Below, piece after piece: positions 1 through 13,200 of a stretch of 64,000 bases of DNA. The DNA lies in assembly GCA_003833135.1 (NCBI GenBank), contig QZLH01000365.1, positions 22,144 to 86,143 on the forward strand. The letters are read 5' to 3'. A model generated the notes under the pieces. The model did no database searches, had not been told where the DNA came from, and worked only from the letters and a program-made list of their open reading frames with translations. The position numbers and the translations under genes are program-made. The DNA is from Oehlia diaphana (taxonomy: Eukaryota > Glomeromycota > Glomeromycetes > Glomerales > Glomeraceae). Each line of letters starts with the position of its first letter. Positions within the stretch are counted from its first letter, which is position 1.

Positions 1-1390
1 TGGTCTAAGAGAGCGAAGTAAAATCTGGTGCAAATAATCCAGATCTTTGAAAACTGTTGTCTCAGGGACAATCAGACCTTGCTTTTTTCCAAAATGTAAA
101 GGTGGCCCCCTCAATATTTCATAGTGGGACATAGGGTCACTCTGAGGGTCAACTATGATGATGATTTAGGCGTTTTTAGGCCGATTGGAAAGGATCTGGA
201 GTATCTGACCCTATGAACCCTATGAGTCCTATGAAATTTCGTCCGTCCTCACGGTATTTTTTTTACTTTTTTACTTTTTTACTTTTCTGAAAAATACAAA
301 TTTTTTTATAACTTTCATTTTCATAGGGTTCATAGAGTTCATAGGGACAGATAATCAAAAACAAAATAAAACAACTTTTAAAGCCCAAGAAGCTATACAT
401 AGCTGTCCCTAAGAGCGTCCCCCAGAGAAAAAAACAGGGGGTCACATAAGGTCAACAAAAAAATGTCAACTCTTGGGCGATAAGTAACACTTGGATTTTC
501 AAATTCCGCAGACTAGAACAGACTTCAGAAATACTTAGACTATGGTAAATATCACTTGGATTTTCAAATTTCGCGTTGATAGATGAAATCCAATTATTGA
601 AACTACCAGCACCAAACATCACTTAGATTTCCAAATGATGGCAAGGTGGAACAGACTTCGGCAACTCTTGCTTGGAGCACAGCGAATATCACTTGGATTT
701 TCAAATTCGATTGCCGGACTGTGGCAAGGTAGCGGTGGAATCCTCCGGACTGATCAATTCGGAAATCACGTGACTAAATGCCGAAATTTGGCAGGGGCCC
801 CTAGCTGAAATCTGTAGATTATTCCGTCTTTCTACCAAATTTTCAGAAAACAACCATCTGGCCTTCTGACCTTCTTTTTTGCGAACAAATGAAGGCAGAA
901 AAGTGCCTTCTGGCAGGCAAATGAGGGCAGAAAAGCGGATAAACCTTCTGGCCTTCCTTTTGCAAACAAATGAAGACAGAAAAACACGCAATAAACTTTC
1001 TAAGCCCATGAAAGCAAATATCCTGCAAACTAACCCAAAAAAGCCTGCAAACCCTAATTCAATACCTAATACTAAAATGTGATTCTCAGCCTCCAATCAA
1101 CCAAGGAAGCCAACCCAGCTCACCATCATAGAACGCTCTAAAAGCCCGAGGACCGCTAAATAAAATAGCATAATTAAGTTATACCGTAATGGTCATAATT
1201 AGGTTAATAAATCATAGTTGACCTAATGAACCCAGAAGGCAAATAGAGAAAAAAGCTTCAGAAAAAACATATCCCTATCAGGAATAACAACAAGCAGGGG
1301 AGGGTAAAGAATGCGAAAATATCTCAAGTAGATTATGAATTAGGGCATTTCGCAGCAATTAGATTATGAATTAGGTTATACATGCGCATT
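1..1390. other. Repeat-rich region without a recognisable gene
   Basis: The base composition is visibly less AT-rich than the rest of the window. A short phrase, atcacttggattttcaaatt or a close variant, recurs around 488, 549, 628 and 688. A second family, caaatgaaggcagaaaa, recurs around 886, 928 and 967. Open frames here overlap on both strands and show no domain or codon bias that I recognise, so I call no gene. This looks like decayed transposon or complex-repeat DNA. Confidence 0.5.
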
Positions 1391-1580
1391 CAGACTATGA
1401 AGTCACATTTAGGTTAATCATACACAGTCAGACTATAAAATCACATTTAGGTTGATCACACGCAGTCAGACTATGAAGTCACATTTAGGTTAATCATACG
1501 CATTCATACTATGAAGTCACATTTAGGTTAATCATACGCAGTCAGACTATGAAGTCACATTTAGGTTATTCATACACAGT
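1391..1580. repeat. 38-base tandem array, five copies
   Basis: Five head-to-tail units start at 1391, 1429, 1467, 1505 and 1543, exactly 38 bases apart. Each begins cagactatgaagtcacatt with few substitutions, and a truncated sixth begins at 1581. Degenerate relatives (agattatgaattagg) lie just upstream at 1330-1375. The exact spacing supports unequal crossing-over or replication slippage. Confidence 0.9.
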
Positions 1581-1594
1581 CATAACCTAGTCTA

Positions 1595-1644
1595 AGCCGT
1601 TTATGCCTCTTTAATATAATTATATTAAAGAGGCATAAACGGCT
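1595..1644. repeat. Perfect 50-base palindrome
   Basis: Bases 1595-1619 are the exact reverse complement of 1620-1644, with no spacer. The outer end reads agccgtttatgcctcttt and the centre is AT-only. It follows directly on the 38-base tandem array. It could be the fused ends of a small inverted-repeat element, a cruciform or a protein-binding dyad. I cannot decide between these. Confidence 0.9.
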
Positions 1645-2094
1645 AATTATATTGTACAATATTATAAAATAATGTTAAACTTCAACACACCTGAACTTCT
1701 AACTTTCTTATTGTATGATAATTTTTGTTTATTATCAATAAGATCATCTATAAAAAAAGAAAAAAATTTTACTTTTTACTTTTTTTATAAAAGATAAAAA
1801 CTTAAAATAGACGTTCCCTCTTCTGAAATGCTTTTTATTTGAAGTTTTTCTCATATTTCTTTTCTATAATATAATGTAAAATTTGGTTAATAACTTCATT
1901 ATAATGATATATGTGAAGAATACTCATTTTGTATATTTATGTGTATTATTTTTTTTCTTTAAAAAAAAAATATTAAATTTTTTATTTTAAAATATAACTT
2001 GTAAATATTGTAAGAGGGAGGAACCTTATTTAAAGAAAGAATTTATTTTATAAATTTGAAATAAAAAAAATCAAACTACATTATATAAAAAAAA

Positions 2095-2425
2095 ATTTAA
2101 TTACGTTAGACATTTTTGTCTTGTGAACTGAAAGACCAAAAAATTGAATTTACATTTCTTATGAACTGGGAGAAATAAAAATTGAATTACATCAGATAAA
2201 AAAAAATCCAATTACGTTAAACATTTTTGTCTTGTGAACTGAAAGACTAAAAAATTAAATTACATCAAATAAAAAAAAAATCCAATTATGTTAGACATTT
2301 TTGTCTTATGAACTGAAAGACCAAAAAATTAAATTACATCTTTAGATAATATCTAATTACGTTTCTTATGAACTGAAAGAAATAAAAAATTGAATAAAAA
2401 AATATCTAATTACGTTTAGCATTTT
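2095..2425. repeat. Degenerate tandem repeat (attacgttagacatttttg family)
   Basis: The core attacg/attatg followed by ttagacatttttgtctt and gaactgaaagac recurs starting near 2100, 2211, 2285, 2355 and 2409. Spacing varies (about 111, 74, 70 and 54 bases), so units have gained and lost segments. The surroundings are AT-rich and no coding frame is convincing. Confidence 0.7.
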
Positions 2426-4370
2426 GCATTTAAACAATTTGCATAGATAATACAATTGTAATGTGATCATGTGTTTATGCATATAGAATAGGATCAACAT
2501 TTATTTATACATGTACATGTAATAAAGTGTAAATGCTGTCATTTTTTTTTTATTTTAAGTATATTTAGTATTTTTTTGCCGATTGATTTAATATTATTGT
2601 ATTTCATTAGTAATCGAATTATATCTTCAAATAAAATCAAATCACGTTGAGGACTAAAAAATTGAATATTATCTAATTAGTATATTTTTGCTGATCAATT
2701 TTAATATCGAAATATTTCATTAGTAAAGGATATTTTGTAGACTAAAAAATCAAATTATATATTCAGATAAAAAATATCTAATTATGTTGTTATTTTAATG
2801 TATTTAGTATATTTTTTTGCCAATCTAATTTAATATCGAAATATTTCATACTTAAATTATCGGTAAATTAATTTTAAGGATATTTTGCATATTCAATCAG
2901 AATATTTTAAATATCCATTAATATTACAACTCAAAAATTCAGTATATTTTTTGTATAATTTATAATTTAAAATAATTTATTATTATAAAATTCTATTTAA
3001 ATACCATAAAACTAGAGCATTTTAAGGATGTTGAATTTTTATAGGGCAAGTAGATTTAATTTGCTAAACAACTTTACTTAAGTATAAAAGGTAATTTGAT
3101 ATAACCAAAGTGGTAAGTGGTGAAATTATATTTTAAAGTAAAACATATTTACAATAATTTTTAACTGAAATTTCATCAAAAAAAATTTTTTGTTTATGTA
3201 TTTATATAAAATTGTAAAATGTAATACAAAATTAACTGAAAGTAAAATCATTATTAGTGAAAATAAAATATAAATTCAAAATATAATATTTTAAAGAGTT
3301 TTATAAATATGAATAATAAACAATTAAAAACTCTTAGTATTTTAAAATAATACCAAAAATATGCAATTTAATTATTTTACATAATATAAAATTTTCTTAA
3401 AATTAAGCATTATAAAATTCTTACATCATAAATTTTTTTATGTCAACTAAGCACCTTGGTACCTTATATATATAAGTATTTTCTAAAGTTTTACCAAAAT
3501 ATAATGCTACTATAGCATGAGAAAAAGAAAAGAAATTGGAAGAAAAAATAAATTGAATATATCTGAAAATATGGATTGTTACTTCAAATCTTCTTACTAA
3601 CAAGTTAAACATCTAAGACAAGATAAATAATAATTAAAAAAAAATAATTTACCAGATTTACAGGAAAATTAACTATAATTCTTGATGATGTTCAATCTAA
3701 ACCAGATGAAATACAATATAAAAATCTACCAGATGAAGATTCCATTTTATTAAAATATTACAAAATAAAAAAAAAGCTTATGTGTTTATTGATTAATAAC
3801 AATTGGTGGTATAGTTAGGCTTATAAAAAGATAAAAAATATTGTTAATAATGTTATTATAGATTTAATAACAACATAAATTAGATCATTTTTACTTTAAT
3901 TACTTTAAATTTTTTATTTATATTTTTATATTTACTTTATTTTATTTTATTTAATTTTTTACTTTTATTTTATTTTAAATTGTATATTTATTTTTATTTT
4001 CTTTTTTTTTTTTATTCTTATTTATATTTTATTTGTATTTTATTATTATTGTTATTTTTTATTTAGTTTATTATTATTTATATTTTAATAATCGGCATCC
4101 TATTGAATGGATATAGCTTATAATAATTGTTTATATGGTATATATACTTAATATCAATAAAGTACTATATATAGATCATTAAAAAAAAAAAAAAAACTTT
4201 AAATTTTAATAAAATTTTAAAAAACCTTAATAAAAACTTTAAAATTAATTAAATTTGAAAACAATAAAATTTTAAACTTTAAATAAAGTTGAAAAGTTTA
4301 ATTTTTAGTAAAACTGCAAATTATGATTGGTTGATTGATTATTTTTTTTGTAAATTTTCTTTAAGATTTT
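2426..4370. other. AT-rich DNA, no gene recognised
   Basis: Very AT-rich sequence with long A and T runs and ATTT-type simple sequence, especially 3890-4080. A short plus-strand stretch at about 3656-3835 can be read as a peptide (TIILDDVQSKPDEIQYKN) ending at a stop. I do not recognise it and it may be a remnant. The minus-strand frame at 3421-3612 has no supporting features. Confidence 0.4.
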
Positions 4371-4377
4371 GCAATTT

Positions 4378-4788
4378 AGCAGATAAAGCTTTGAACAGTT
4401 CAATTCAGTTCTATTTTTCAGTTCTTTTCTAATTGATCAGAATTTGTTTTGTGCAATAACTTACTATTCAATGATCATAAAAATCTGATCAATAATTTTT
4501 TGGAATTGTCTCGTTAAGACAGTTCGAATGATATCAAAATCATCTTTCTAACATTGATAGATGGAGAGTAAATTTTGCCAATTTTTCAAAAATTAATTCA
4601 TTATCTATCGATACTAGAAAAATAATTTTAGTTTCATTTGAACTATTTCAATGAAACAATTCTAATAAGCTATTGATCAGATTTTTATGATCACTGGATG
4701 GTAAGTTATTGTGCAAAATAAATTCTAACTAATCAGAAAAGAACTGAAAAATAGAACTAAATTGAACTGTTCAGAGCTTTATTCGCAG
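4378..4788. mobile_element. Foldback (MITE-like) element, about 410 bases
   Basis: The left arm starting at 4378 (agcagataaagctttgaaca) is matched in reverse complement by the right arm ending at 4788 (ctgttcagagctttattcgc). The pairing continues inward, including ttctatttttcagttctttt near 4409 and the matching gaactgaaaaatagaa near 4741. It carries on through tgatcataaaaatctgatca and the bgatag core to a small loop near 4566-4600. Nearly the whole element is self-complementary, with substitutions. It has no coding capacity, so it is a non-autonomous foldback element. RNA read through it would form a long hairpin. Confidence 0.8.
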
Positions 4789-4799
4789 AACTTCACAGA

Positions 4800-6247
4800 A
4801 ATGCATCAAGAATTGCAAATTTTGCAATTCTTCACAATTCTGCATCCTAAAAAATTTTCTGAATAAATGAATTAGATAATTATTTAATTCTTATTCTCCT
4901 AGTAATGAAATAATGCTAATAGAATGGTGGAGAATACATGCAATTAAATACCTGAAATTATTTAAAATGGCAAAAGACTATTTGTCCATAATATCAACAT
5001 CTATTTTTTACAAGCAATTCTTTCAGTTGCTGAAAAACAGATAACTCAAACACAAAATAGATTGCATTCAATTACAACATGAGTATGCTTAAAATCATGG
5101 TTAAAATAAAAAAAAATCAAATTTTAAATGTATACTTTATTGGTTTAAATATAAATAAATAATATTAGTTAGTTTATAACAGATTATCAATATATTAAAA
5201 TTATCAATAAAGATATATATTAAATATAATTAATAATTACTATCTAACTAATAAACTTTGATATTTTATAAAATTAAAATAAATAATAATAAATTATTAT
5301 GATAATAATAAAATATTTTATAGTCTTTTAAAAACTGCAGTCCTAAAAAGACTGGCAGTCTTATTGCTATTTATAAAGACTATTTAGGACCATAGATTTT
5401 GCAGTCTTGTTGGTCTGGTCTTTTTGGTCTTAAGACTGAAAAGACCATAAGTTCTGAGCTGAGAAAACCATCTTTAGCTTTAAATGAAAATACATAGCTA
5501 TCTCAGATTAGAATTTTAAATATTTAGAAATTAGTAATGTAAATTATGTACAAGGAGAGAAATCTTACATGGTGTCCAAGGTGATTTTTAAACATGAATA
5601 TAATTTTAATGTTGTTGAAAATCTTGTGTGAAGTTTTGTATAAATAACCTAAATAAAAAATATTTTGGTATACATAATATCATTACTTTATTGCATATAT
5701 TTCTGATCCTTTGCCAGATGCAAATATTATACAGACATCAATGGTACTATTTTGATCAAAATTTTTTCTTGCCAAAAGTGATCAGAGTAAAGATTCTTCA
5801 TGCACACATGAATTTTTTATTTTGTACAGTGTAGAGCTTGAATTATCATTAGCGAGCTTGAGATATATACATATATATGTACTGTATATATATAGTTAAA
5901 AAGCTATAGAATGCCAGAACTTATGGCATTTCTCAAGATAAATAAAGAGTTTCGCAGTAATGATTTGTTAATAAGTGTAAAAATAAAAAAAAGCGCTCGT
6001 CCTCATCCTAGAAATCTCATCCAGAAAGACTTAAAAAGAGGTATTGGCGAAGTATTGGGTCAAAGATGGAATAACAGGATCTGTAGATTAACGTTATTAA
6101 TAACGCTAAAAGATTATACATACTGTATATAAACTTTTGGCTTTTTTTAATAAAACTTTTCTTTCTAATATATTTCTAATAATAAATTAATAATTATATG
6201 TATAAATTATATACAAATGTAAACAAAATTAAATATATACTATAAGG
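4800..6247. other. Intergenic DNA with small inverted motifs
   Basis: This stretch holds a cluster of aagact/agtctt motifs in both orientations at about 5335-5455, which looks like a small decayed inverted-repeat element. The motif tactgtata occurs twice, at about 5880 and 6121. A 73-codon plus-strand frame at 5911-6132 has no recognisable domain and I do not call it a gene. The end of the stretch is the 3' flank of the ArfGAP gene. Confidence 0.4.
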
Positions 6248-9200
6248 TTAAATATCATTATTATCGTCATTATCTTGATCCAATTGTCCATAATCATGTA
6301 ATTGTCCGTAATTAGTTAATTTAAGATTTGATAGAGAAAATTTTAAATTAGTTAAACTGCCGCCGTTATTATTATATGTTGATGTTGAAGGTAACATTCC
6401 AACACTTGATCTAACCATAATATCATCATGTTCTTCCATTTCCATACCTAATAAAGGTCGAGATAAAGATGGTGGAGTTGCTGGCGCACTTCTTGTTGAT
6501 AATGATGTTGCACCACTACGATTATATGGTTTTGATACACTATTTAATGCCTCATCTACTCCAAAAATTGAATATTCTGATCTTGTAAGTTGTCTCTCAA
6601 ATTGGAATAACCTTAATGCTGTAACTGCTTGAACATTTTGTTTCTCTACTGCAATATCAAGTGGAATCTATATAAATAAATAGAAATGAAGTTATTAATA
6701 GCTTCGATGATAATATAAGCGTGAACTGAATTTTTTAGTTACCTTTCCATTTTTATCCTTTAAATGAGTATCAGCTTGTCTTTTCATAAGTGTTAATAAC
6801 AATCTAGCATTATTTGTAGCAGCGGCATGATGTAATGCACTCCATCCATTATTATCGACTTCATTTATGTTACAAGACCATAAAAGTAATAATTCTATTG
6901 CAACATCATCACTTTTTAGTATCGCTTGATGTAGTGCAGTAGTAGAATTTTCTTGCTCATTTTTCCAATCTACATTTGCTCCAAGTGATAAGTTTCTTAA
7001 AGCCTCAGCGAAATCAGAGTCTGACATTGCTTTCCAAAATGCCTATTTTGATTTTATACAAGTTAATAAGAGTACATTTTAGATAATAATATTATTTTGG
7101 ACTTACCAAATCAATTGTAACTGGTTCCTCATTATAATTATTCAAATTAATAAATTCCTTTTTAACATATTTATCAATGATGAATTTTTCCCTATCAGCA
7201 CTAAATACAAAGAAAATTGTTAAAGAAAAATAATTGATAAACAAAAAAAAACATGAAATTTTAAAACAAACCGCTCCCATGAAGAGGAATTATTCAATCT
7301 CTCACTATTATCATCAAGCTTCGCCTCGTATATTTTATTTGTCTTGATATTTCCCAACTTAAGCATAACTTCAATTGATTCAGGTTCCCATTTGTCCAGT
7401 TGCAATGATTTAACCTTGCTTACATGCACACCTAAACTCCGATGTATTCCAGAACATTCTATGCAGAGCAAAGTACCAAAATTTGTACTTGCCCATTGTG
7501 GGTCTAAATATAATAACAAGTGTTAAACAAAAAATTTACCAGTGTATAAATCATGATATCTTATTAATTACCTTTACATTTACAATCTACACAAACATCA
7601 TTTCCTGGTAATTCTCTTATCTTTGAAATGGATTGTTTAGAATTTAATGTCTCCTCATCATTAATTTTCTTATTTAAATTAAATTCGTTAGCAGCATCTT
7701 CTTGAGATATACCCTGAACAAATAAATTATTATTTCCATTAACGAATATATAATTATATTTAGATAAATTCAAAAACCTACCCGCAATTTATTTGAATCA
7801 GACACAGGTTTTGGCATCTGATCAGCATATATTGCATCTTTTGCTGCTGTTTGTAAACAATTTATCCAATCATCCATTTCTTCTTGATTTTCAGCTTGCA
7901 AAATATAAGTTCTTGCAAAAACAAAAATGCATAAATTATGAAATAACATCAAAATATTTGAACTAAATAAATAGCACTTACTTATTAGGGGTTATTATCT
8001 CAAAACAAAATCTTCTATCTGAATTATTTAACAAAGGCTTAATATGACAAACCCTTAAAGTAATTGAAGGATGTTCATCGTCTCCATTGGTTCCCTATAA
8101 AATAAATTATTTCAGGATCAAACTTTAATATTTTGTCTAATGAAATTAATTTTGGAATTATGCCACCTTCGTCATAATATTTATATTCTAAAATAGAGTA
8201 CCTTTCCATTTCTACTATAATAATATAAATTTCCATCTGAGATTGTGAAATATTTGCGAGTCCATGATTGCATAACTCGTTGATTGCCTTTCATAAATAA
8301 ATATCCGGATTTAGTAATGGGTGAATTTATATTTCGTTCTATTATATTATCTTTCGTGGGATTTTTCATCGGATCATAGGACCCTCTGGCTTTCTAAAAA
8401 TATAAACATATAAGATGTGCTTTGTCAATAATAAATATATAAATAATTAATTAATTAAAGTAAAATGAATATGCAATTTACTTCTAAAATCTTGTTCTTT
8501 AATACTTGTGATTCTGCAACATCATTATGGTATGCGGTCCTAGCCTATTCAGGAAATAAGAAATGAATTAAAATAGATAACGATAAGATACTTTAACTAT
8601 CATTATAATTTACCTCTTGAAGTAATCCTATAGAATTAATTATTAATAATAAGTGAAAAGTTAAAGTAAAACTAAATTTTAAAATTAGAATTAATCTTAA
8701 CTTGTAACATCTTTCATATGAGGTTCCATGTCTTTCAAAATATCATAACTCTGGTGGTAAAACGACGACTCAGTAAACATTAATGCTAAAATCTATAAAT
8801 AATACGAAATTTGTTAGATACTTTCTTTCATTAATATAAAATTAAATGATAGAAGGAAATTCAACTTTACATATTCCATGAATTCGAATTTCTTTTTTGC
8901 TTCTAACTCATTTAATTTTACTACATAATCAATATATTGACGATGGAATTCTCTGCGAGTATACGCGACTTCGATTGATGCCTAAACATATATTTATATT
9001 TAATATAACGAATAAAATAATAGAAACGATTTCACTTACATCAGGTAACATAGAGTCTTTAGGTTTCTTGCTCATATATCTAGCAAGAGCAGTATCAGCT
9101 TCATTACAAGTTTTTTCAACAACTTTCTTTACATCCTAAAAAATATTTAGAGAAACTAACATATTAATTAAATTCAATCAAAATCTTTCAATTCCCCAAC

Positions 9201-9785
9201 TTACTTTTAACGGAACTATCTCATTTTTAGCAAAAGCTTCCAATGGTTCTATGAACATTTCATACATATGAGAGTGCTTAGATGAAAAAATTTTCGATTA
9301 ATTTAATTGATTAATTATTAAATAAAATAAATAAACAAAATTACCAGGATTTTGCGACTCCTTTCAACTTCATGAAGTGAAGAAGCATATTTCGAGAGAA
9401 CAATTTCTACAGAATTAAATGGTTGTAAAAATAAATAACCAATGTTTCTAATTCAATGGTATAAAATAACCTACTAATAATTGATTCAGGTTGTTCTTTT
9501 GCAAAATTTCCAAGCTCTTCAGCGAATTGAAGTTGCTTCACTGTATACTCTAATGTGAAATGTATTTTTAAAAAGTCAACTAATAAACCGATTCCAACTT
9601 TCCAAATAACACAAAAAGATAAAGGAATTCTAACCTGAAGCTAATTCGACATTTGATCTTGCTAATTTAACAAGATTTTTTATGGTATTCTCAAGTCCAA
9701 AGACCGAATTTTCACAATCTGCTAATTCTTTACGAAATTGTGGAGGATCTTCTTGACATAATTGAAGTTTTAACGGAGATGTCAT
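6248..9785 (-). CDS. ArfGAP with BAR, PH and ankyrin domains (ACAP/centaurin-beta type)
   Basis: Seventeen exons join in phase to a protein of about 785 residues; the first are 9785-9635, 9549-9475, 9406-9345, 9276-9205, 9135-9040 and 8981-8871. The order is an N-terminal helical BAR-like region (about 1-240), a PH domain (about 275-380), an ArfGAP zinc finger (about 425-545) and ankyrin repeats (about 560-660). The zinc finger shows C-x2-C-x16-C-x2-C followed by SGIHRSLGVHVSKVKSLQLD, including the Arg used for GTP hydrolysis. Family knowledge: such proteins stimulate GTP hydrolysis by Arf on curved, phosphoinositide-containing membranes during endosomal traffic. The start MTSPLKLQLCQEDPPQF is preferred over an in-frame Met 18 codons upstream because ACAP proteins begin at the equivalent place. 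The C-terminus is Ser/Thr- and Asn-rich. The gene is divergent from the anoctamin gene. Confidence 0.92.
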
Positions 9786-10202
9786 TGCAATTTTTTGTGA
9801 AAAAAACGAAATTTGGGGAATGATGCATTTTTGTACCAATCTTTTTTGTTTGTTACACTGGTTAGTTTTTTTTGGATATAAAGTTAAATTTAATCAAAGC
9901 CCAAAAAGGTTATTTCTTTGGTAGACCAGCCAATGATTGAGATACAAGCATAATTGGCTGTGAAACAATGGCTGTGAATATTCGTGACGTAGTTTACAAG
10001 CCGCTTTTTTATATTGTACATTGAAAAGTTTTGTGATTAAGCCTCAAAAAGATTCTTGCAGTAAACGTGTGTGTTTATAACGAATACGCGAAATAATGTA
10101 TATTCTTCTTTTTGATAAATTAAAATATATAAATAGGGCAGATATGATGGATACTGAGGCTTTTAATCATTCATCTCTTCTTTGAACTTTGAACAAAAAA
10201 AA
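9786..10202. promoter_or_regulatory. Shared bidirectional promoter, ArfGAP / anoctamin
   Basis: Only 417 bases separate the two start codons. Two CCAAT boxes lie in opposite orientation 23 bases apart (ccaat at 9930-9934, attgg at 9953-9957). A TATA-like tatataaatag lies at about 10125-10135, some 70 bases before the anoctamin ATG. The CCAAT pair could serve both genes. This is inference from motif and geometry. Confidence 0.55.
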
Positions 10203-13200
10203 ATGGGAGATAATGCTCCAGGAGGAACTTCGAAAGGGCAAGATGTAAAAGTCCCAATTAGTGAAGAGGTAAATAAATTTATCGAATCTAGGAATTTGAA
10301 TGTTCACTTACCTAGATTTTCTTCTTTCAATTCTATTTTTAATTAGAAATCCTTTACGGGACAATCAACTAGATTTGATAATGTAAAACCGAAGAAAGTT
10401 GCTTTGGACTATGAAGATGAATTGATAAAAATACAGATTGATAGGAAAGAAGTGGATGTTAATAGAGAATTACTTCTAATAGATAAGCGGGATGTTGACC
10501 TTTATAATGAAATTCGCAAATACATTGAAGAACATCCTCGTGCTTCTCTAATTGAAATAATAGAAAACTTTGGTAAGTAAAAGTTCTCGTGTGATGGCGC
10601 AGTCTGTAAAATGGAAGCGATTGTGGCGCAGTCAACCATTTCAATTTCCCTTCTTCTCACATTCATTTTAAATAGAAAAATATCCAACTAGCGATGCAAT
10701 TGCTAAAGTTATGAAAGATTATGGTTACCCTGATTACATAATAAAGTATGCAAAAGATGATACAAAGAAGCTTAACCGTGATAATTTTGAACGTTTGCTT
10801 TTACATTCCGGATTAATTCTCGAAGAAGAGGAGGATCCAATTCTTGAATGTATTTACATAAAAGTTTTCACACCATTCGAAAGGTTATGCGAACAAGCAA
10901 AAATTATTAAACTTAAAATGCGCTTAGATGTAATTTTCATTTTTTTTATTTTTTTTTTAGCATCCAAATAAACAATTAAATTATTATTTAAAAATATTTG
11001 CTCTTTATTATGTAACAGCCTCGTGAATTACCAGAAATCGAATTAGATCCTCCTCGTAGAGGTTTCTTTCATCCAATAACAAAGTATTTTATATATGAAG
11101 TAAATTTCAACAAACAATCTGCTGTTTTCAAAAGAGACCGTTTAAGACAATTTGAAGGTGCAGGCCCTGACAAATCAATTGGCGACATTGTTTTAAACTT
11201 CTTTCCTACTTCAAGGAGGATTTTGATGGTAATTATTGTAATTATATTGTTTCTTCTTCCCTTTTTTTATCTTTTTCTAACAAAAAATTTATTTTCAGAC
11301 TCATCGTATACTTATTACTGCAAATCAGATTAGCAGAAAAAAAAAAGGTAATGATGGGAAGCCACTTATTGTTAAAAAGACCATTAAATTATTAGCCATA
11401 AAAAATTTGGTTGGCGATGGAACTTTTATGGATTATTATCCACTTCACGATGGGCCACCTATTGTTACTAATAATCTGCCTTTGGAGCAAATGAATTTGA
11501 GAGCTCAATTAATTAAATTATGGATCCCTCCTGGAGGGGGACAACCTTTAAATAAAATCAGATTATATTTTGGAGAAAAAGTGGCTTTATATTTTGCCTG
11601 GTTAGGTAATAAAATTTTTATTCAATGTTTGATGATTAATTATATTTTACTAACCATTATATATTTAATTTTAACAGGTTTTTATACTTCATGGTTATCT
11701 ATAGCTTCTGTCGTGGGAACAATCGTTGTAATATATGGATTACTGGAATATCATGTGTAAGTTCGCTTTAAAATCGCGTTTTAATGTAGTAATATTTTTT
11801 ATAATCATATTTATTTATTTTCTTAGATTTCATTCGGGAAAAGAAAATGACTTTTCTATAATATGGGATAATGCACTTACAGCTCCTTTTGCGTTTTTCA
11901 TGGCTGTATGGTGTAAGCTTTGTATAATTTTGTTAGAACATATGTAATAATTGTGATTTTTTTACTATCTGTAACGCGAATATTTTTTAGCCACATGTTT
12001 TTTGGAGACTTGGAAACGGTACAATGCTTCAATCGCATATGACTGGGATGTGTCAGATTATGAGAGAGAAGTAAGTCATAATGTTATTTTTTTAAAAAAA
12101 CCTCTCTATAAGCTAAATCATTTAATAATTCTTAGGAATTACCAAGACCAGAATTTTATGGGACTGGTTTGTTTCTGTCTCATGTCTTCTTATTTTCTTC
12201 AATTTCTCCTCGAAATAAATTAATAATATTATTTCAAAAAAGATACAAAAAAATCGCCAATTACGTTGAAAGAAGAAATCCATTTTCCATACCGGGAGAG
12301 AGTTAAAAAGTTAGTGATCTCCGGATTTGTTGTTTCTATCAGTGTAAGTAATAAATAAATATTAATTAATTAAAATATGGTGCGCTTATCGAAAATAAAA
12401 TCTTAACATTTCGCTCACGACTTGTACAGGTTTTGATAGTTATCGTATCGGTTACAATTTTGTTGCTTGCACCTAAACTTTGGATCAAGCTTGGATCGTA
12501 TACATCTTGGATTACTGCTGCTGCCAATTTAGTAATAATATTTTTTATGAGTATGGTAACTATCTTTAATTGCAATTTCACTATTATTTTTTTTTTTCCT
12601 ACTAAATATATTTTTGTGCTTAGCTTTATACATATGTTGCAGATTGGTTGACAAATTTCGAGAATCAAAGAACGAATACTAGTTATGAAGGTTAGTTACG
12701 TTGAAAAAATTCGATGTAATAAAAGAAATTGTTCTAACATTTTTTTGTGACATTTTTTCCAGATTCCTTGATTATAAAAACTTATTTTTTTGATTTTGTG
12801 AATTCTTACACTGGTATAATCTATATTTTAGTTTTTAAAGAAAGGGTAAGTTTAAAATTAAATCTTTTCACATAATAAAGATAAATATAATAATTCATTT
12901 TTTTTTTTATTTTATGATAGTTTATTAAAAATATCATCAATCAAAAAGGGATTACAGGATGTGATTATAGCAGTTGTATGTTGGATCTTACAATTCAACT
13001 TTCAGTTATTTTCGTGGGTAAACAAATTTTTGGACAATTTAATGAAATCATTTGGCCGTACGTATATATTTAAAAGAACAATATAAATAATTTCTCATAT
13101 CAAAAGAAATTATTAAATTATTGAATTTCTTATCTATAGATGGCTGAGAAATGTGTTGTATAAAAACTTGCTGCGAGATAAATTTCGTATAATGGAGGCG

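Noticed and set aside
701..1096. 131-codon minus-strand frame near the left end
   Set aside because: It overlaps frames on both strands, lies in repeated DNA and shows no domain or plausible gene structure.
1391..1580. CRISPR-like array
   Set aside because: Units are contiguous with no unique spacers, and the genome is eukaryotic.
5911..6132. 73-codon plus-strand frame
   Set aside because: No recognisable domain, no intron or promoter support, and it reads out into AT-rich DNA.
10573..10676. Repeated tggcgcagtc inside an anoctamin intron as a tRNA
   Set aside because: Only a short direct repeat is present, with no B box and no cloverleaf; the intron is otherwise ordinary.
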